NCBI GenBank assembly: GCA_028871595.1
Contig: JAGWMT010000024.1
Location: 1 to 21,115 of the forward strand
Length of the DNA: 21,115 bases
Reading direction: 5' to 3'
Origin: Elusimicrobiota bacterium
GTDB lineage: Bacteria > Elusimicrobiota > Elusimicrobia > UBA1565 > UBA9628
Shown: piece by piece, positions 8,074 to 15,494 of the stretch
Layout: each line of letters opens with the position of its first letter
Position numbering within the stretch: position 1 is the stretch's first letter
Program-made: the position numbers and the translations under genes
The notes under the pieces: generated by a model
Told to the model about the DNA's origin: nothing
What the model saw: the letters and a program-made list of their open reading frames with translations, nothing else
Databases searched by the model: none

Positions 8074-8709
8074 TCAGAACGGGAGGAAGGACCAACCGTC
8101 TTTTTCGGGGAACGCCCACCAGAGACGCTTGATCGCGTCGCCTTCCGGCATCTTGACGGCGACGGCCCGCACCAACGGCCGGCGGTCGTTGGGAAGAATC
8201 AACGCGAGCCAGTGGGCGGAGGCGCCCTCGGTGCGAACTTCGGCGATTTCCGCCGCGGTCCGGTATAGGAGTTCGACGGTCAAACTTTCAGGTTGGGGGG
8301 ACCACGACGCGTACTCGAAGCCCGATCCGGCGGGCGGGGTGTCCAGAATCTTGAGGCCGCCGGGCCCGGCCGCGGCCAGGTCAAGGGCGGACAGGACCTT
8401 TTCGACGCCGAGCGCGAGGGCCGCGGCGTCGGCGTGCGTCGGGGTCTTCCGGGCCAGGACGGTCAGCACGCCGGTCCGCTTGGCGGAGGCGCCTTTCAAT
8501 TTAACGCCGACGGCCTGAGCCGCGCCTTCGGCCGCGGTCTCGGTCTCGATGGAGCGCACGATCAGCCCGACGGCCTTGGAAGCATCGGACTTGGGAACGA
8601 GCAATGCGCCGGCGGCGCCTTTTGCGGCGCGCGCGGCGTAGTCCCCGCCGGCGGAGTTCAGCTGCGCGGCCAGGGCCGTCGCGATGGAAAGGGGGGTATT
8701 GTCGGGCAT
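8074..8709 (-). CDS. conserved-looking protein of unknown function, 211 residues
   Basis: I do not recognise this protein. It has no signal peptide and no membrane segment, so it should be cytoplasmic. The N-terminal half is Ala-rich and mildly hydrophobic with alternating helices and strands. The C-terminal half contains more aromatic residues, including FEYASWSPQPESLTVELLYR, and ends WAFPEKDGWSFLPF. No nucleotide- or metal-binding motif is evident. It is the first gene of a minus-strand set with the DUF4932-like and PAP2 genes. The ATG at 8709 stands exactly 6 bases after an extended -10 box and lacks a Shine-Dalgarno sequence, so the mRNA is probably leaderless. Third-position GC is high and reading is open throughout, which supports a real gene. 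Confidence 0.75.
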   Translation of the reverse strand: MPDNTPLSIATALAAQLNSAGGDYAARAAKGAAGALLVPKSDASKAVGLIVRSIETETAAEGAAQAVGVKLKGASAKRTGVLTVLARKTPTHADAAALALGVEKVLSALDLAAAGPGGLKILDTPPAGSGFEYASWSPQPESLTVELLYRTAAEIAEVRTEGASAHWLALILPNDRRPLVRAVAVKMPEGDAIKRLWWAFPEKDGWSFLPF

Positions 8710-8715
8710 ATTCCG

Positions 8716-8724
8716 ATTATCTCA
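8716..8724 (-). promoter_or_regulatory. extended -10 promoter, probably leaderless start
   Basis: On the minus strand TGA is followed by GATAAT (8721-8716), a one-mismatch -10 box with the TGn extension, then 6 bases, then the ATG at 8709. With the usual spacing the first transcribed base is the A of the ATG. I see no clear -35 box. Confidence 0.5.
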
Positions 8725-8756
8725 TAGTCGCCGGGGTCGAAACCAACCGGGTATTC

Positions 8757-8765
8757 TGTTAGGAT
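8757..8765 (+). promoter_or_regulatory. extended -10 promoter, probably leaderless start
   Basis: TGT plus TAGGAT (8760-8765) lies 7 bases before the second of two tandem GTG codons (8773) and 4 bases before the first (8770). The spacing favours the GTG at 8773 as start, with almost no leader. No Shine-Dalgarno is present. It is back-to-back with the promoter at 8716-8724. Confidence 0.5.
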
Positions 8766-8772
8766 TCCCGTG

Positions 8773-10434
8773 GTGAACGCGAAGCCCCGCCGGCGTCCGA
8801 GCACGAGGCCGCTCTGGCTCGCGGCCTACGCCGCCGTCCTGGCCGCCGTCGGCTTCGTCCGTTTCCGCGCGGCGGCGGTCCCGCCGGTCCTCACCGGTGA
8901 TTCCACGGAGTATCTGGAGATGGCCCGTCATCTCGCGTCCGCCCGGACGCTGGCTTTCGAACCCGTGGTTCCGTTCGCCGGCCGGGCGCCGATGTATCCC
9001 GTCCTTCTTCAGCTGGGCGCCGGCGCCGACGGCGTCCGTCCCGCGCGCGCGGCGTGGATTCAAGCGGCGCTGATGGTCTTGCTGGCGGCGGGCGCGGGCG
9101 CGCTGGCGGTCAGTCTCCATTCGCCGGCCGCCGGAGCGCTGGCGGCAGTTTTCGTCGGCTTTCATCCGGCGCTGGCGACCGCGAGCGGCCTTGTGGGCGT
9201 CGAACTTCTTTTCGCCCTGTGCGCGTTCGCCGTCGCCTGGGCCATGGCCCTCGACGCGGCGCGCCCGGATCTCTCGTCCGCGGTCCTTGCGGCGGTCGCC
9301 GTCGGCGCCAGCCTCTGGTGCCGTTCGACGTTTCTGTTCCTTCCGCCGTTGCTGTCCGCGGCGGCCCTGCGCTCTCGAGACTGGCGCCGCGCGGCGATCC
9401 TCCTTCTTCTTCCGTATCTGGTGCTCGCCCCATGGACGCTTCGCAATGACGAGCGCCTGGGCGCCTTCATTCCCGTGGAGCGCCAAGCGGGCGTTTATAA
9501 TCTACTCCATGCCGCGAGCGGCGATTTGGGCGGCTCGGGCGACGAGGCCTCAGCGGCGCTCGCGGAAAAGAGCGTGCCCGGCTGGAGGGACATGGACGAT
9601 GTCGAGCGCGAATCGGCTTTGTACCGGTTCTCGGCGCGGAAAATCGCGGAGTCTCCGTTCCGGTACGCCGTCTCGTGCCTGCGCCGGGCCTGGCTGCTGT
9701 GGCGGCCGCAGTGGCTTCTTGTTCTCGGAGCGGCCTGGGCGTTCTGGCGTCTGCGCGGACGTCCTGAAGTCGCCGCGCTGGGCTGGCTGTGGGGGTATTT
9801 CAATATTTACGCGTCGATGGGCGTCGAGGCGCGTTACGCCTGGCCCGCCGTTCCGTTCCTCTGCGCTCTGGCCGCATGCGGACTGGCCGATCTCTTCGCG
9901 GCCGGAGCGCCGCAGGAAGACCGCGCGCGGAGATTGTCGCGCGGCGCCGCGGCATGGCTGGCGGGCCCGGCGCTCCTGACCGCGTGTTCGGCATGGGCTT
10001 TGGCCGTGGAGGGGGATGCCGTTCGGGCGGTCCAGGCCGGACGAGGTCCGGCGCCTTCCTGCCCCCGGGCCGAATCGCGGCCCGGATTGTTGGCGGACGC
10101 GAAGCGAGCCCAGGACCGGGGGGTTCTTCTGTATCTCCACGGCGACGCCCGTCGCGCGGCCGAGTGCTTTCGCGCGGCGCTCTGGGTGGAACCGCGCTAT
10201 GCCGCCGCCCGGTTAGGAGCGGCGACGGCGCTGTCCTCATTGGGCGATAAGCGCGATGCTTTGACGCAGGCCGACGCGGCGGTGCGTCTTCTGGAGGCCG
10301 ATGGGGAGCGAAGCGAGCTTCTCGAGAGCGCTTTGTCCGCCCGCGCCGCGGCCCTGCGCGCCGCGGGTCGCGGCAAAGACGCCCGTGCCGATGAGGCAGC
10401 CGCGGCCCGCCTGAACGCCGAGTTGAGCGAGTAG
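8773..10434 (+). CDS. GT-C type membrane glycosyltransferase with TPR-like tail
   Basis: A 553-residue polytopic membrane protein. After a basic N-terminus and a first membrane helix comes LTGDSTEYLEMARHL, with D43 in the position of the conserved first-loop acidic residue of GT-C enzymes (ArnT/PMT/GT39-like). About nine to ten further hydrophobic helices follow (roughly residues 90-400), with PWTLRN near 220, a motif common at the end of one helix in this family. Such enzymes transfer sugars from polyprenyl-phosphate donors on the outer face of the inner membrane to lipid, protein or glycan acceptors; the substrate cannot be read here. The last 110 residues are soluble, Ala/Arg-rich and helical, with two or three TPR-like units (GDARRAAECFRAALWVEPRYAAA is the clearest). 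The start could be the GTG at 8770 or 8773; promoter spacing favours 8773. The gene ends 4 bases before the stop of the opposing gene. Confidence 0.85.
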   Translation: MNAKPRRRPSTRPLWLAAYAAVLAAVGFVRFRAAAVPPVLTGDSTEYLEMARHLASARTLAFEPVVPFAGRAPMYPVLLQLGAGADGVRPARAAWIQAALMVLLAAGAGALAVSLHSPAAGALAAVFVGFHPALATASGLVGVELLFALCAFAVAWAMALDAARPDLSSAVLAAVAVGASLWCRSTFLFLPPLLSAAALRSRDWRRAAILLLLPYLVLAPWTLRNDERLGAFIPVERQAGVYNLLHAASGDLGGSGDEASAALAEKSVPGWRDMDDVERESALYRFSARKIAESPFRYAVSCLRRAWLLWRPQWLLVLGAAWAFWRLRGRPEVAALGWLWGYFNIYASMGVEARYAWPAVPFLCALAACGLADLFAAGAPQEDRARRLSRGAAAWLAGPALLTACSAWALAVEGDAVRAVQAGRGPAPSCPRAESRPGLLADAKRAQDRGVLLYLHGDARRAAECFRAALWVEPRYAAARLGAATALSSLGDKRDALTQADAAVRLLEADGERSELLESALSARAAALRAAGRGKDARADEAAAARLNAELSE

Positions 10435-10438
10435 CGGG

Positions 10439-11476
10439 CTAGTCTTCGAGCGGCGCGAAGTACAGCAGCCGCCCGGACTCGCCGTTGCAAACCCACGCGC
10501 CGCCGGTCTTGTCCACCGCGACGCAATGCGCGCCTTTGGCCGAGGACCCCTTGGCCAAGTCCTTGAGCTCCCCGGCGTCCGACAAGGACGCGATGGTCAA
10601 CGTCGCCGATTTGGCGCCAGGAAGGTAGACCAGCTGCTTTTCCGGAGAGTAGGCGATGACGTCCAATCCGTTCCCGGTCTTCACCGTCGATATTTTTCGT
10701 CCATCCTTGAGGTCGAGCGACGACGCGCGGCCCTCGCGGCAGGCGACGAGAAGAAACCCGCGCGCGCCGTCGAGCGCCAGGCCCGTGGCGTTCCGACAGC
10801 CGTTCTTCCACGTGGCCACGATGCGCTTGGTCTGAAGATCGATGACGACGGTGTCGGATTCCTGGTTGCTGTAGGCGCGCTTGCGGCCGGCGTCGATCAG
10901 GAGGGATTCATACTCGCCGTGAGCGGAGGGAATGACGACCTCCTGGACGGGAGTGATGGGCCGCATGGCGGTGCTGGCCGATAGGGAGAAGACCTCGATC
11001 TGGTTCTTCTTGGGCTCCGTGACCCAGACCTCCCGGGTCGGGGAGACGTAACGGATGAAATCGGGAGAGGAGGCCAGGGCGGCGGACGCGATGACCCGTT
11101 TCTTGGCGTCCGTCTCGACCGGGTCCACGACGTAAAGCTTGCGTTCGGCGCGGTTGACCGTGAAGATCAGGCCTTCGCCGCCGTCGGCGGAGGTGAAGCC
11201 GGCCTCGGGCTTGCTCTCGGGCGCGCCGGTGTCGACCTTCGGAGGCTCGATCACGTCGAGGAACGAGAGATCGTGCGAATCCGCGTCGATCAGCAGGAGC
11301 TTGCCGGTCCGGTCGCCGGGCACGACCAGCTTCTTGAGGACGGGATCGTAATAATAGTCGTCGAGATGGAGAGGAGCGGCGTCGGGGGAGAGCTTCACCG
11401 GTTCGGGGGCGGGAAGACCGGAGGCGCGGGCAGGCGAGACCGCCAGGAATGAAAGAAGCGCGAGGGTCGATATCAT
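10439..11476 (-). CDS. secreted beta-propeller-like (YVTN/SMP-30-type) protein
   Basis: A 345-residue protein with a signal peptide (MISTLALLSFLAVSPARA). The mature part is a run of repeated strand-rich units of about 40-45 residues. Examples are KLLLIDADSHDLSFLDV, ERKLYVVDPVETDAKKRV, REVWVTEPKKNQIEVFSL, KRAYSNQESDTVVIDLQT, ARGFLLVACREGRASSLDL, KQLVYLPGAKSATLTIASL and GGAWVCNGESGRLLYFAPL. This fits a six- or seven-bladed propeller of the YVTN or SMP-30 kind. Four cysteines occur in the second half. Substrate or partner is unknown; propellers of this type often serve as binding scaffolds in the periplasm. It has an AGGAG Shine-Dalgarno 6 bases before the ATG and a -10 box upstream. It is divergent from the glycosyltransferase at 11526 and convergent with the GT-C gene. 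Confidence 0.85.
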   Translation of the reverse strand: MISTLALLSFLAVSPARASGLPAPEPVKLSPDAAPLHLDDYYYDPVLKKLVVPGDRTGKLLLIDADSHDLSFLDVIEPPKVDTGAPESKPEAGFTSADGGEGLIFTVNRAERKLYVVDPVETDAKKRVIASAALASSPDFIRYVSPTREVWVTEPKKNQIEVFSLSASTAMRPITPVQEVVIPSAHGEYESLLIDAGRKRAYSNQESDTVVIDLQTKRIVATWKNGCRNATGLALDGARGFLLVACREGRASSLDLKDGRKISTVKTGNGLDVIAYSPEKQLVYLPGAKSATLTIASLSDAGELKDLAKGSSAKGAHCVAVDKTGGAWVCNGESGRLLYFAPLED

Positions 11477-11482
11477 GAATGT

Positions 11483-11499
11483 CTCCTAGGCATAGAATA
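11483..11499 (-). promoter_or_regulatory. -10 box and Shine-Dalgarno of the propeller gene
   Basis: On the minus strand TATTCT (11499-11494) is followed by AGGAG (11487-11483) and, after 6 bases, the ATG at 11476. The same TATTCTAT octamer forms the -10 region of the zincin gene at 2058-2051. I see no convincing -35 box; an A8 tract (plus strand 11502-11509) takes the place of the spacer. Confidence 0.45.
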
Positions 11500-11513
11500 C
11501 GAAAAAAAATCGC

Positions 11514-11519
11514 TAGACT
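11514..11519 (+). promoter_or_regulatory. -10 box with leaderless spacing before GT2 gene
   Basis: TAGACT ends 6 bases before the ATG at 11526 and there is no Shine-Dalgarno, so transcription would begin at the start codon. No TGn extension and no clear -35 box are present, though an A8 tract lies just upstream. Confidence 0.4.
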
Positions 11520-11525
11520 GTCGGC

Positions 11526-12608
11526 ATGAGCGCGGGCTTTTGGCGGGCATGTCTCCTTATTTCCGCCGGCTACGCCGTTTACGTGCTCTGGGCTTATCCC
11601 GCGCTCCTGCGCCTCCTGACGCGCGAGCCCCGCGCGCCCCTCCCGGAACGCCCCGATCCGCCCGACGTGACCGTCGCGGTCGCGTGCTTCAACGAATCCG
11701 TCCACGTGGAGCGCAAGGTCCGCGACGTCTTCTCGACCGATTATCCCCTCGACCGCATGACGGTGCTGTTCGTCGACAATTCCTCGACCGATGACACCGG
11801 CGCGAGATTGAAGGAACTTGCGGGGAAGTTTCCCATCCGGGTCCTCTCCAGCCCGCGGGGTAAACTGTCCGCGCTGAACGCCGCGCTGGCGGAGGCGCGA
11901 GGGGAACTCGTCGTATCCACCGACTGCGACGCTTGGTGGGAGCCGGGCAGCCTGCGCGCCCTGATTCGGGCGTTCGACGATCCCGGGGTGGGCGCGGCGT
12001 GCGCTCTCCCGGTGATCCACGGCGCCCTGTTCCCTTCGAAAGAGCGCTATCACCGGACCGATTTCGAAGTGCGGCGGCTGGAGGGCGAGTTGAACGCCTG
12101 CACCGCGCTGGACGGCCGCTTGATGGCGTTCCGCCGCGCCGCGTTGGAACGGTTCGGCGAGGAAATGGGCATCGACGACATGGGCTTGTCCTTGAGCCTG
12201 CGTCGGCGCGGCCTGAGGTCCGTGGTGGTGCCGGAGGCGCGCGTTCATGAGAACTGCCAGGGAACTGCGGCCGGGGAGTTCGCGCAGATCCGCCGCCACG
12301 TCCACACCGTGATGCTGTGTCTTTGGGGCGGCCGTGGGATTTTGTTCAATCCGCGCTACGGCTTTTACGGATTGGTGGCCATGCCGTCCCGCCGTTTGCT
12401 GCCGCTATTCCTTCCGGCGGCGTTCCTCCTTCTCTGGATCGCGTTATGGAACCTGTCGCCGACGGGGGCGACCTTCGCCGCCGTCCTGGCCCTCCTGGCC
12501 GCCGTTCTGATCGATTCCTTCCCGGCGCTGCAGACGGCGGCCATCGTGGCCGCGTGGGGCGATTTTCTGGGCGGCCGCCGGGGGGACGCGTGGTCTCGAA
12601 ATCCATGA
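11526..12608 (+). CDS. membrane-bound family 2 glycosyltransferase
   Basis: A 360-residue GT2 enzyme. One N-terminal membrane helix (about 8-30) precedes a GT-A catalytic domain: VTVAVACFNE at 48-57 binds nucleotide, VDNSSTDDT follows, and STDCDAWWEP holds the DxD-type D133-C-D135 for the metal-nucleotide sugar. DDMGLSL (D217/D218) fits the catalytic-base region, and QIRRH (254-258) is a variant of the QxxRW motif of processive enzymes with His in place of Trp. Two or three C-terminal membrane helices (about 280-345) follow. The layout is that of inner-membrane GT2 proteins making or extending polysaccharide or glycolipid, acting on a cytoplasmic sugar nucleotide. The product is unknown. The stop overlaps the ATG of the radical SAM gene (ATGA at 12605-12608), which suggests coupled translation and a shared pathway. 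Confidence 0.92.
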   Translation: MSAGFWRACLLISAGYAVYVLWAYPALLRLLTREPRAPLPERPDPPDVTVAVACFNESVHVERKVRDVFSTDYPLDRMTVLFVDNSSTDDTGARLKELAGKFPIRVLSSPRGKLSALNAALAEARGELVVSTDCDAWWEPGSLRALIRAFDDPGVGAACALPVIHGALFPSKERYHRTDFEVRRLEGELNACTALDGRLMAFRRAALERFGEEMGIDDMGLSLSLRRRGLRSVVVPEARVHENCQGTAAGEFAQIRRHVHTVMLCLWGGRGILFNPRYGFYGLVAMPSRRLLPLFLPAAFLLLWIALWNLSPTGATFAAVLALLAAVLIDSFPALQTAAIVAAWGDFLGGRRGDAWSRNP

Positions 12609-13675
12609 GCCACCTGAAGCACTTCGTCCGGCCGGGCTTGTTCCAGTTGATCTACCATGCCACCTACGCGTGCAACGCCCATTGCCCGTTCTGCATCCAT
12701 CGCTCCTATTTGAACGAGAAAACGAGCGCGGAGCTCGGTCTCGGCGAATTGGAGCGGATCGCCGCGGGACTTCCCGGGTTCCCATGGCTCCTGTTGACGG
12801 GCGGCGAGCCTTTCCTGCGGCGGGACCTGGGAGACGTCGTTAAAATCTTCCATAAGAACTGCGCGGTCTCGCACGTGACCGTCACCACCAACGGGATGTT
12901 CCCGGACCGCGTCCGTTCGTTCGTCGAGACTGTTTTCGCCGAGTGCCCCGGCCTCACCGCGAACGTCGCTCTGTCGTTGGACGGTCCCGGCGAGGAGCAC
13001 GACCGCCTGCGCGCCACGCCCGGAAATTTCAAGGCCCTGAGGGAGTCGGCGGCGGCATTAAGGGAACTGCGCGCCAAGAATCCGCGGCTGTCGCTGAAGG
13101 CCCACACCGTGTTGTCCCGCGCGAACCTCCCCTTGCTCGACCGGATCGCGGACGACGCGCGCGCCCTGGGAGCGGATCTTCATACCTTCGATTTCGTCCG
13201 CGAGACCGATGGGAACGCGGGCGTTCCTTTGGACGCATTGACGCCCGGAGAGGTCCGCGCGGCGCTTGCGCGCCTCCATGAAATCACACGGTCCTATCCG
13301 GGTTACGGAAACCTGGGCCTTCATTCCGCGCTGGTGAAGTTCGCCGCCATGTCCGTGCTGGAGCGCAACTACGACCTAGTCCCCGAGTTCATGGAGCGGA
13401 AGACCCAGGTCATTCCCTGCCTGGCGCCCGAGCGCAACATGGTGCTGGACCCGTACGGCAACGTCGGCTTCTGCGAGATCCGCGACTGGATCGGGAACCT
13501 GCGCGATCACGGCTACAGCCGCGACCGCATCCTCGCCTCCGACCGCGCGGCGGAGCTCACGCGCTCCATCCGGGCGAAGGAATGCTGGTGCTTCCATCCC
13601 TGTTATCAGCAAGTCAACGTGCTTTTCCGGCCGGTCGAATTGGCCGCGGCGATGATCGAGAAAGCGCTTCCGTAG
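12605..13675 (+). CDS. radical SAM enzyme with SPASM-like C-terminal cysteines
   Basis: A 356-residue protein when started at the ATG of the ATGA overlap with the GT2 gene. Upstream in-frame starts would lie deep inside the GT2 gene and give non-protein-like sequence. YACNAHCPFC supplies the CxxxCxxC cluster ligands C23, C27 and C30, and LLTGGEPFL (GGEP at 66-69) is the SAM-binding motif. The C-terminal part has C272, C290, C327, C329 and C333 in the order CLAPE, GYGNVGFC-like turn (DPYGNVGFCEI), IGNL, and ECWCFHPC. That is the style of a SPASM or twitch domain binding one or two auxiliary Fe-S clusters. Such proteins modify peptides, or act in cofactor, sugar or lipid pathways. With no peptide substrate beside it and a coupled glycosyltransferase upstream, an envelope glycan or lipid modification is plausible but unproven. 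Confidence 0.92.
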   Translation: MSHLKHFVRPGLFQLIYHATYACNAHCPFCIHRSYLNEKTSAELGLGELERIAAGLPGFPWLLLTGGEPFLRRDLGDVVKIFHKNCAVSHVTVTTNGMFPDRVRSFVETVFAECPGLTANVALSLDGPGEEHDRLRATPGNFKALRESAAALRELRAKNPRLSLKAHTVLSRANLPLLDRIADDARALGADLHTFDFVRETDGNAGVPLDALTPGEVRAALARLHEITRSYPGYGNLGLHSALVKFAAMSVLERNYDLVPEFMERKTQVIPCLAPERNMVLDPYGNVGFCEIRDWIGNLRDHGYSRDRILASDRAAELTRSIRAKECWCFHPCYQQVNVLFRPVELAAAMIEKALP

Positions 13676-13709
13676 GCCTCCACCGCCCTCGGCGCGACGC
13701 CCCGACGAT

Positions 13710-13718
13710 TGCTAGGAT
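13710..13718 (+). promoter_or_regulatory. extended -10 promoter, probably leaderless start
   Basis: TGC plus TAGGAT (13713-13718) ends 6 bases before the ATG at 13725. There is no Shine-Dalgarno in the 49-base gap after the radical SAM gene, so the metallophosphoesterase seems to have its own leaderless transcript. No -35 match is seen. Confidence 0.5.
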
Positions 13719-13724
13719 ATCGCG

Positions 13725-14480
13725 ATGCTTTACGGCGTGTTCTCCGACGTCCACTCCAACCTGGAGGCTCTCACCGTCGTCCTCGACTTCTTCGAGGAGA
13801 TCGGCGCGGAGAGTTATCTGTGCCTGGGCGACCTGGTGGGATACGGCGGCAATCCCAACGAGTGCCTGGACCGCATCCGCGGACTCAAGAATTTGTCCAT
13901 CATCGGCGGCAATCACGATCTGGCGACCATCGAAAGGCTGGAATTGGACTGGTTCAACCAGTACGCCCGCGCCGCCGTCCTCTGGACCCGCAAGATCTTG
14001 ACCCCGGAGAACCGGTCCTTCCTGGAGGCGCTCACCGCGCGCCTGGAGACGAAGGAATTCACCTTGGCGCACGGCACGCCGCGCAATCCGCCCGAGGAGT
14101 ACCTGCTCAGCCCGGCCCAGTTCCGCGACAACGTCCCTTTCGTGCGTTCCTGGCCCCTGTTCGTGGGCCATAGCCACATGCCCCTGCTGTTCCGCTACGC
14201 CGGGACGGCGCGCGACAAGGTGGAGGCCAGCTTCCTGGACGACCGGGAGCAGGTCCTGCCGCGCGAAGAGGGGGGCGGATTCGCGCCCGTAGCGTTGAAC
14301 CCCGGCTCCGTGGGCCAGCCGCGCGACCAGGACCGGCGCGCGTCCTGCGCGCTGTACGACTCGTCGAAAGGGACGTTCCACGTCTTCCGCTTTCCTTACG
14401 ACGTGCCCGGCGCCCAGGCCAAGATCCGTGCCGCGGGCCTTCCCGACTACCTCGCGCTGCGCCTCGATTACGGCCAGTAA
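13725..14480 (+). CDS. calcineurin-like metallophosphoesterase
   Basis: A complete 251-residue cytoplasmic enzyme with every motif of the metallophosphoesterase fold in order. These are SDVHSN (D8, H10), LGDLVGYGG (G35-D36), GGNHD (N63-H64-D65), AHGTP (H116-G117) and GHSHMP (G148-H149-S150-H151), followed by NPGSVGQPR. These residues bind a dinuclear metal centre. The length and the NPGSVGQPR ending fit the YfcE/Ap4A-hydrolase-like group of small phosphodiesterases or phosphatases. The substrate (phosphodiester, dinucleotide polyphosphate or phosphoprotein) cannot be told. It follows the radical SAM gene by 49 bases but has its own -10 box at leaderless spacing, so it may be both cotranscribed and independently expressed. 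Confidence 0.93.
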   Translation: MLYGVFSDVHSNLEALTVVLDFFEEIGAESYLCLGDLVGYGGNPNECLDRIRGLKNLSIIGGNHDLATIERLELDWFNQYARAAVLWTRKILTPENRSFLEALTARLETKEFTLAHGTPRNPPEEYLLSPAQFRDNVPFVRSWPLFVGHSHMPLLFRYAGTARDKVEASFLDDREQVLPREEGGGFAPVALNPGSVGQPRDQDRRASCALYDSSKGTFHVFRFPYDVPGAQAKIRAAGLPDYLALRLDYGQ

Positions 14481-14532
14481 GCGCGGAAAACGCCCCCCCC
14501 GAAAAATAATCGCTCCGCGCGCCATTTTCCGC
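14481..14532. repeat. overlapping inverted repeats and C8 tract after the phosphoesterase gene
   Basis: GCGGAAAA (14483-14490) pairs with TTTTCCGC (14525-14532), and GCGCGG (14481-14486) pairs with CCGCGC (14515-14520), so two alternative stems compete for the same left arm. Between them is a run of eight C (14493-14500). The loops are long and no T-run follows, so this is a poor terminator; it may slow transcript end processing or have no role. Confidence 0.3.
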
Positions 14533-14562
14533 TTGCGTCGCGAAAACGGCATCGTCTAGAAT
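14533..14562 (+). promoter_or_regulatory. sigma70-type promoter of the secreted 284-residue protein
   Basis: TTGCGT (14533-14538) and TAGAAT (14557-14562) are 18 bases apart. Transcription would start near 14569, giving a leader of about 55 bases that ends with a Shine-Dalgarno GGGAG (14614-14618), 5 bases before the ATG at 14624. Confidence 0.55.
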
Positions 14563-14593
14563 CACGCGCCGGTTGAAAGGCCTGCTCGTAAGT

Positions 14594-14611
14594 TTAAATG
14601 CCTGACACCAA
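14594..14611 (+). repeat. left copy of an imperfect inverted repeat
   Basis: TTAAATGCCTGACACCAA is, apart from one substitution and one extra base, the reverse complement of 15537-15553. It lies in the 5' leader of the secreted protein gene, between its promoter and its Shine-Dalgarno sequence. Confidence 0.5.
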
Positions 14612-14623
14612 ACGGGAGATTCG

Positions 14624-15478
14624 ATGAATCAGACCATTTGCCGCGCCGTTCTTCTCGCCGCCGCGCTGTCCGCGACGGCTGCCGCGCAGTCGGGGCCGGA
14701 AATACTCTCTGTTTCCGCCGGCGCGCGCTTCGACGCGGCCATCATGGGGATGAGCGGCGCCCGGTTCCGGCCCCAAGGGGCCGACGGGCGGCTTCCCTCC
14801 GACGAAGCGGCGGGCTGGGTGAAGGAGTTGCGCGAGAAGAGCGCCGTGCTGACCTTGACCGGCTATCAGGCCGCCGTCGCGGGTCCCGCGGCGGATTTCG
14901 ATCTGGCGAGCGCCCTCAACAGCCATCTGAAGACCAATCTGCGCTATCAATTGAGCGGCCGTACCGTTTGGTTCAGCGGAGCGTTCGATAAAGGTCAGAA
15001 GCCCTACGTGAGCATCCTGGTGGACGGCTACCAGCCTTTGTATTTCGACGTGAAGGCCCTCTTGAACCAGGATCAGAGGCTGTACGTGGGAAATCAGATC
15101 TACACGCTGTCCCTCTCGGCGAACATCTTTCACCGGATGAAGAGCTCGATCATCCTGAAAAACGAATCGAACTCGCGGGAATTCGCCAAGTTCAGCGTCC
15201 AGGACATGTTGGACGCCGTCGAGCGTTCCGGCCGACTGCTGCACCTGTCCGACCAGGACTACCGCTTCTACTATTCCGATGGCTTGAACGGCGGGAAGGC
15301 CGATCCGGCCGCGCGCATGTTCGTGTTCATCGCCGGCAGTTCGTCTGATTTCCACGTTTTCCTGATTCCCGCCGACTCCGTGCCGTCCGACCGCCTGGGC
15401 GTCTTCCAGATGTTTAACGGCAAGCGCGTGGGGCTGACGAATCGCAACGGGCATCTTGAGGTGTACGAGAACCCCTGA
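14624..15478 (+). CDS. secreted protein of unknown function, 284 residues
   Basis: I do not recognise the family. The signal peptide is clear (MNQTICRAVLLAAALSATAAA, likely cleaved before QSGPE). The mature part is about 263 residues with alternating strands and short helices. Features include FSGAFDKGQKPYVSILVDGY, FDVKALLNQDQRLYVGNQIY and NIFHRMKSSIILKNES. A C-terminal region (DFHVFLIPADSVPSDRLGVF) ends in short strands (KRVGLTNRNGHLEVYENP). No cysteine remains in the mature chain and no catalytic motif is evident, so a structural or binding role in the periplasm or outside the cell is possible. It forms a single-gene unit with its own promoter, a good Shine-Dalgarno and a strong terminator. 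The unit is bracketed by inverted repeats and is somewhat less GC-rich than the neighbouring genes. Confidence 0.85.
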   Translation: MNQTICRAVLLAAALSATAAAQSGPEILSVSAGARFDAAIMGMSGARFRPQGADGRLPSDEAAGWVKELREKSAVLTLTGYQAAVAGPAADFDLASALNSHLKTNLRYQLSGRTVWFSGAFDKGQKPYVSILVDGYQPLYFDVKALLNQDQRLYVGNQIYTLSLSANIFHRMKSSIILKNESNSREFAKFSVQDMLDAVERSGRLLHLSDQDYRFYYSDGLNGGKADPAARMFVFIAGSSSDFHVFLIPADSVPSDRLGVFQMFNGKRVGLTNRNGHLEVYENP

Positions 15479-15494
15479 TTCAAGGGGAGATAAC

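Noticed and set aside
10435..10438. Terminator between the convergent GT-C and propeller genes
   Set aside because: Only 4 bases separate the stop codons and I see no GC-rich hairpin followed by a T-run at either gene end.
12317..12604. Upstream extension of the radical SAM gene into the GT2 gene
   Set aside because: The extension reads as Pro/Arg/Gly-rich out-of-frame sequence of the GT2 gene; the ATGA overlap gives the natural start.
14493..14500. C8 tract as a phase-variation switch
   Set aside because: It lies outside any coding frame and upstream of, not inside, the promoter at 14533-14562.
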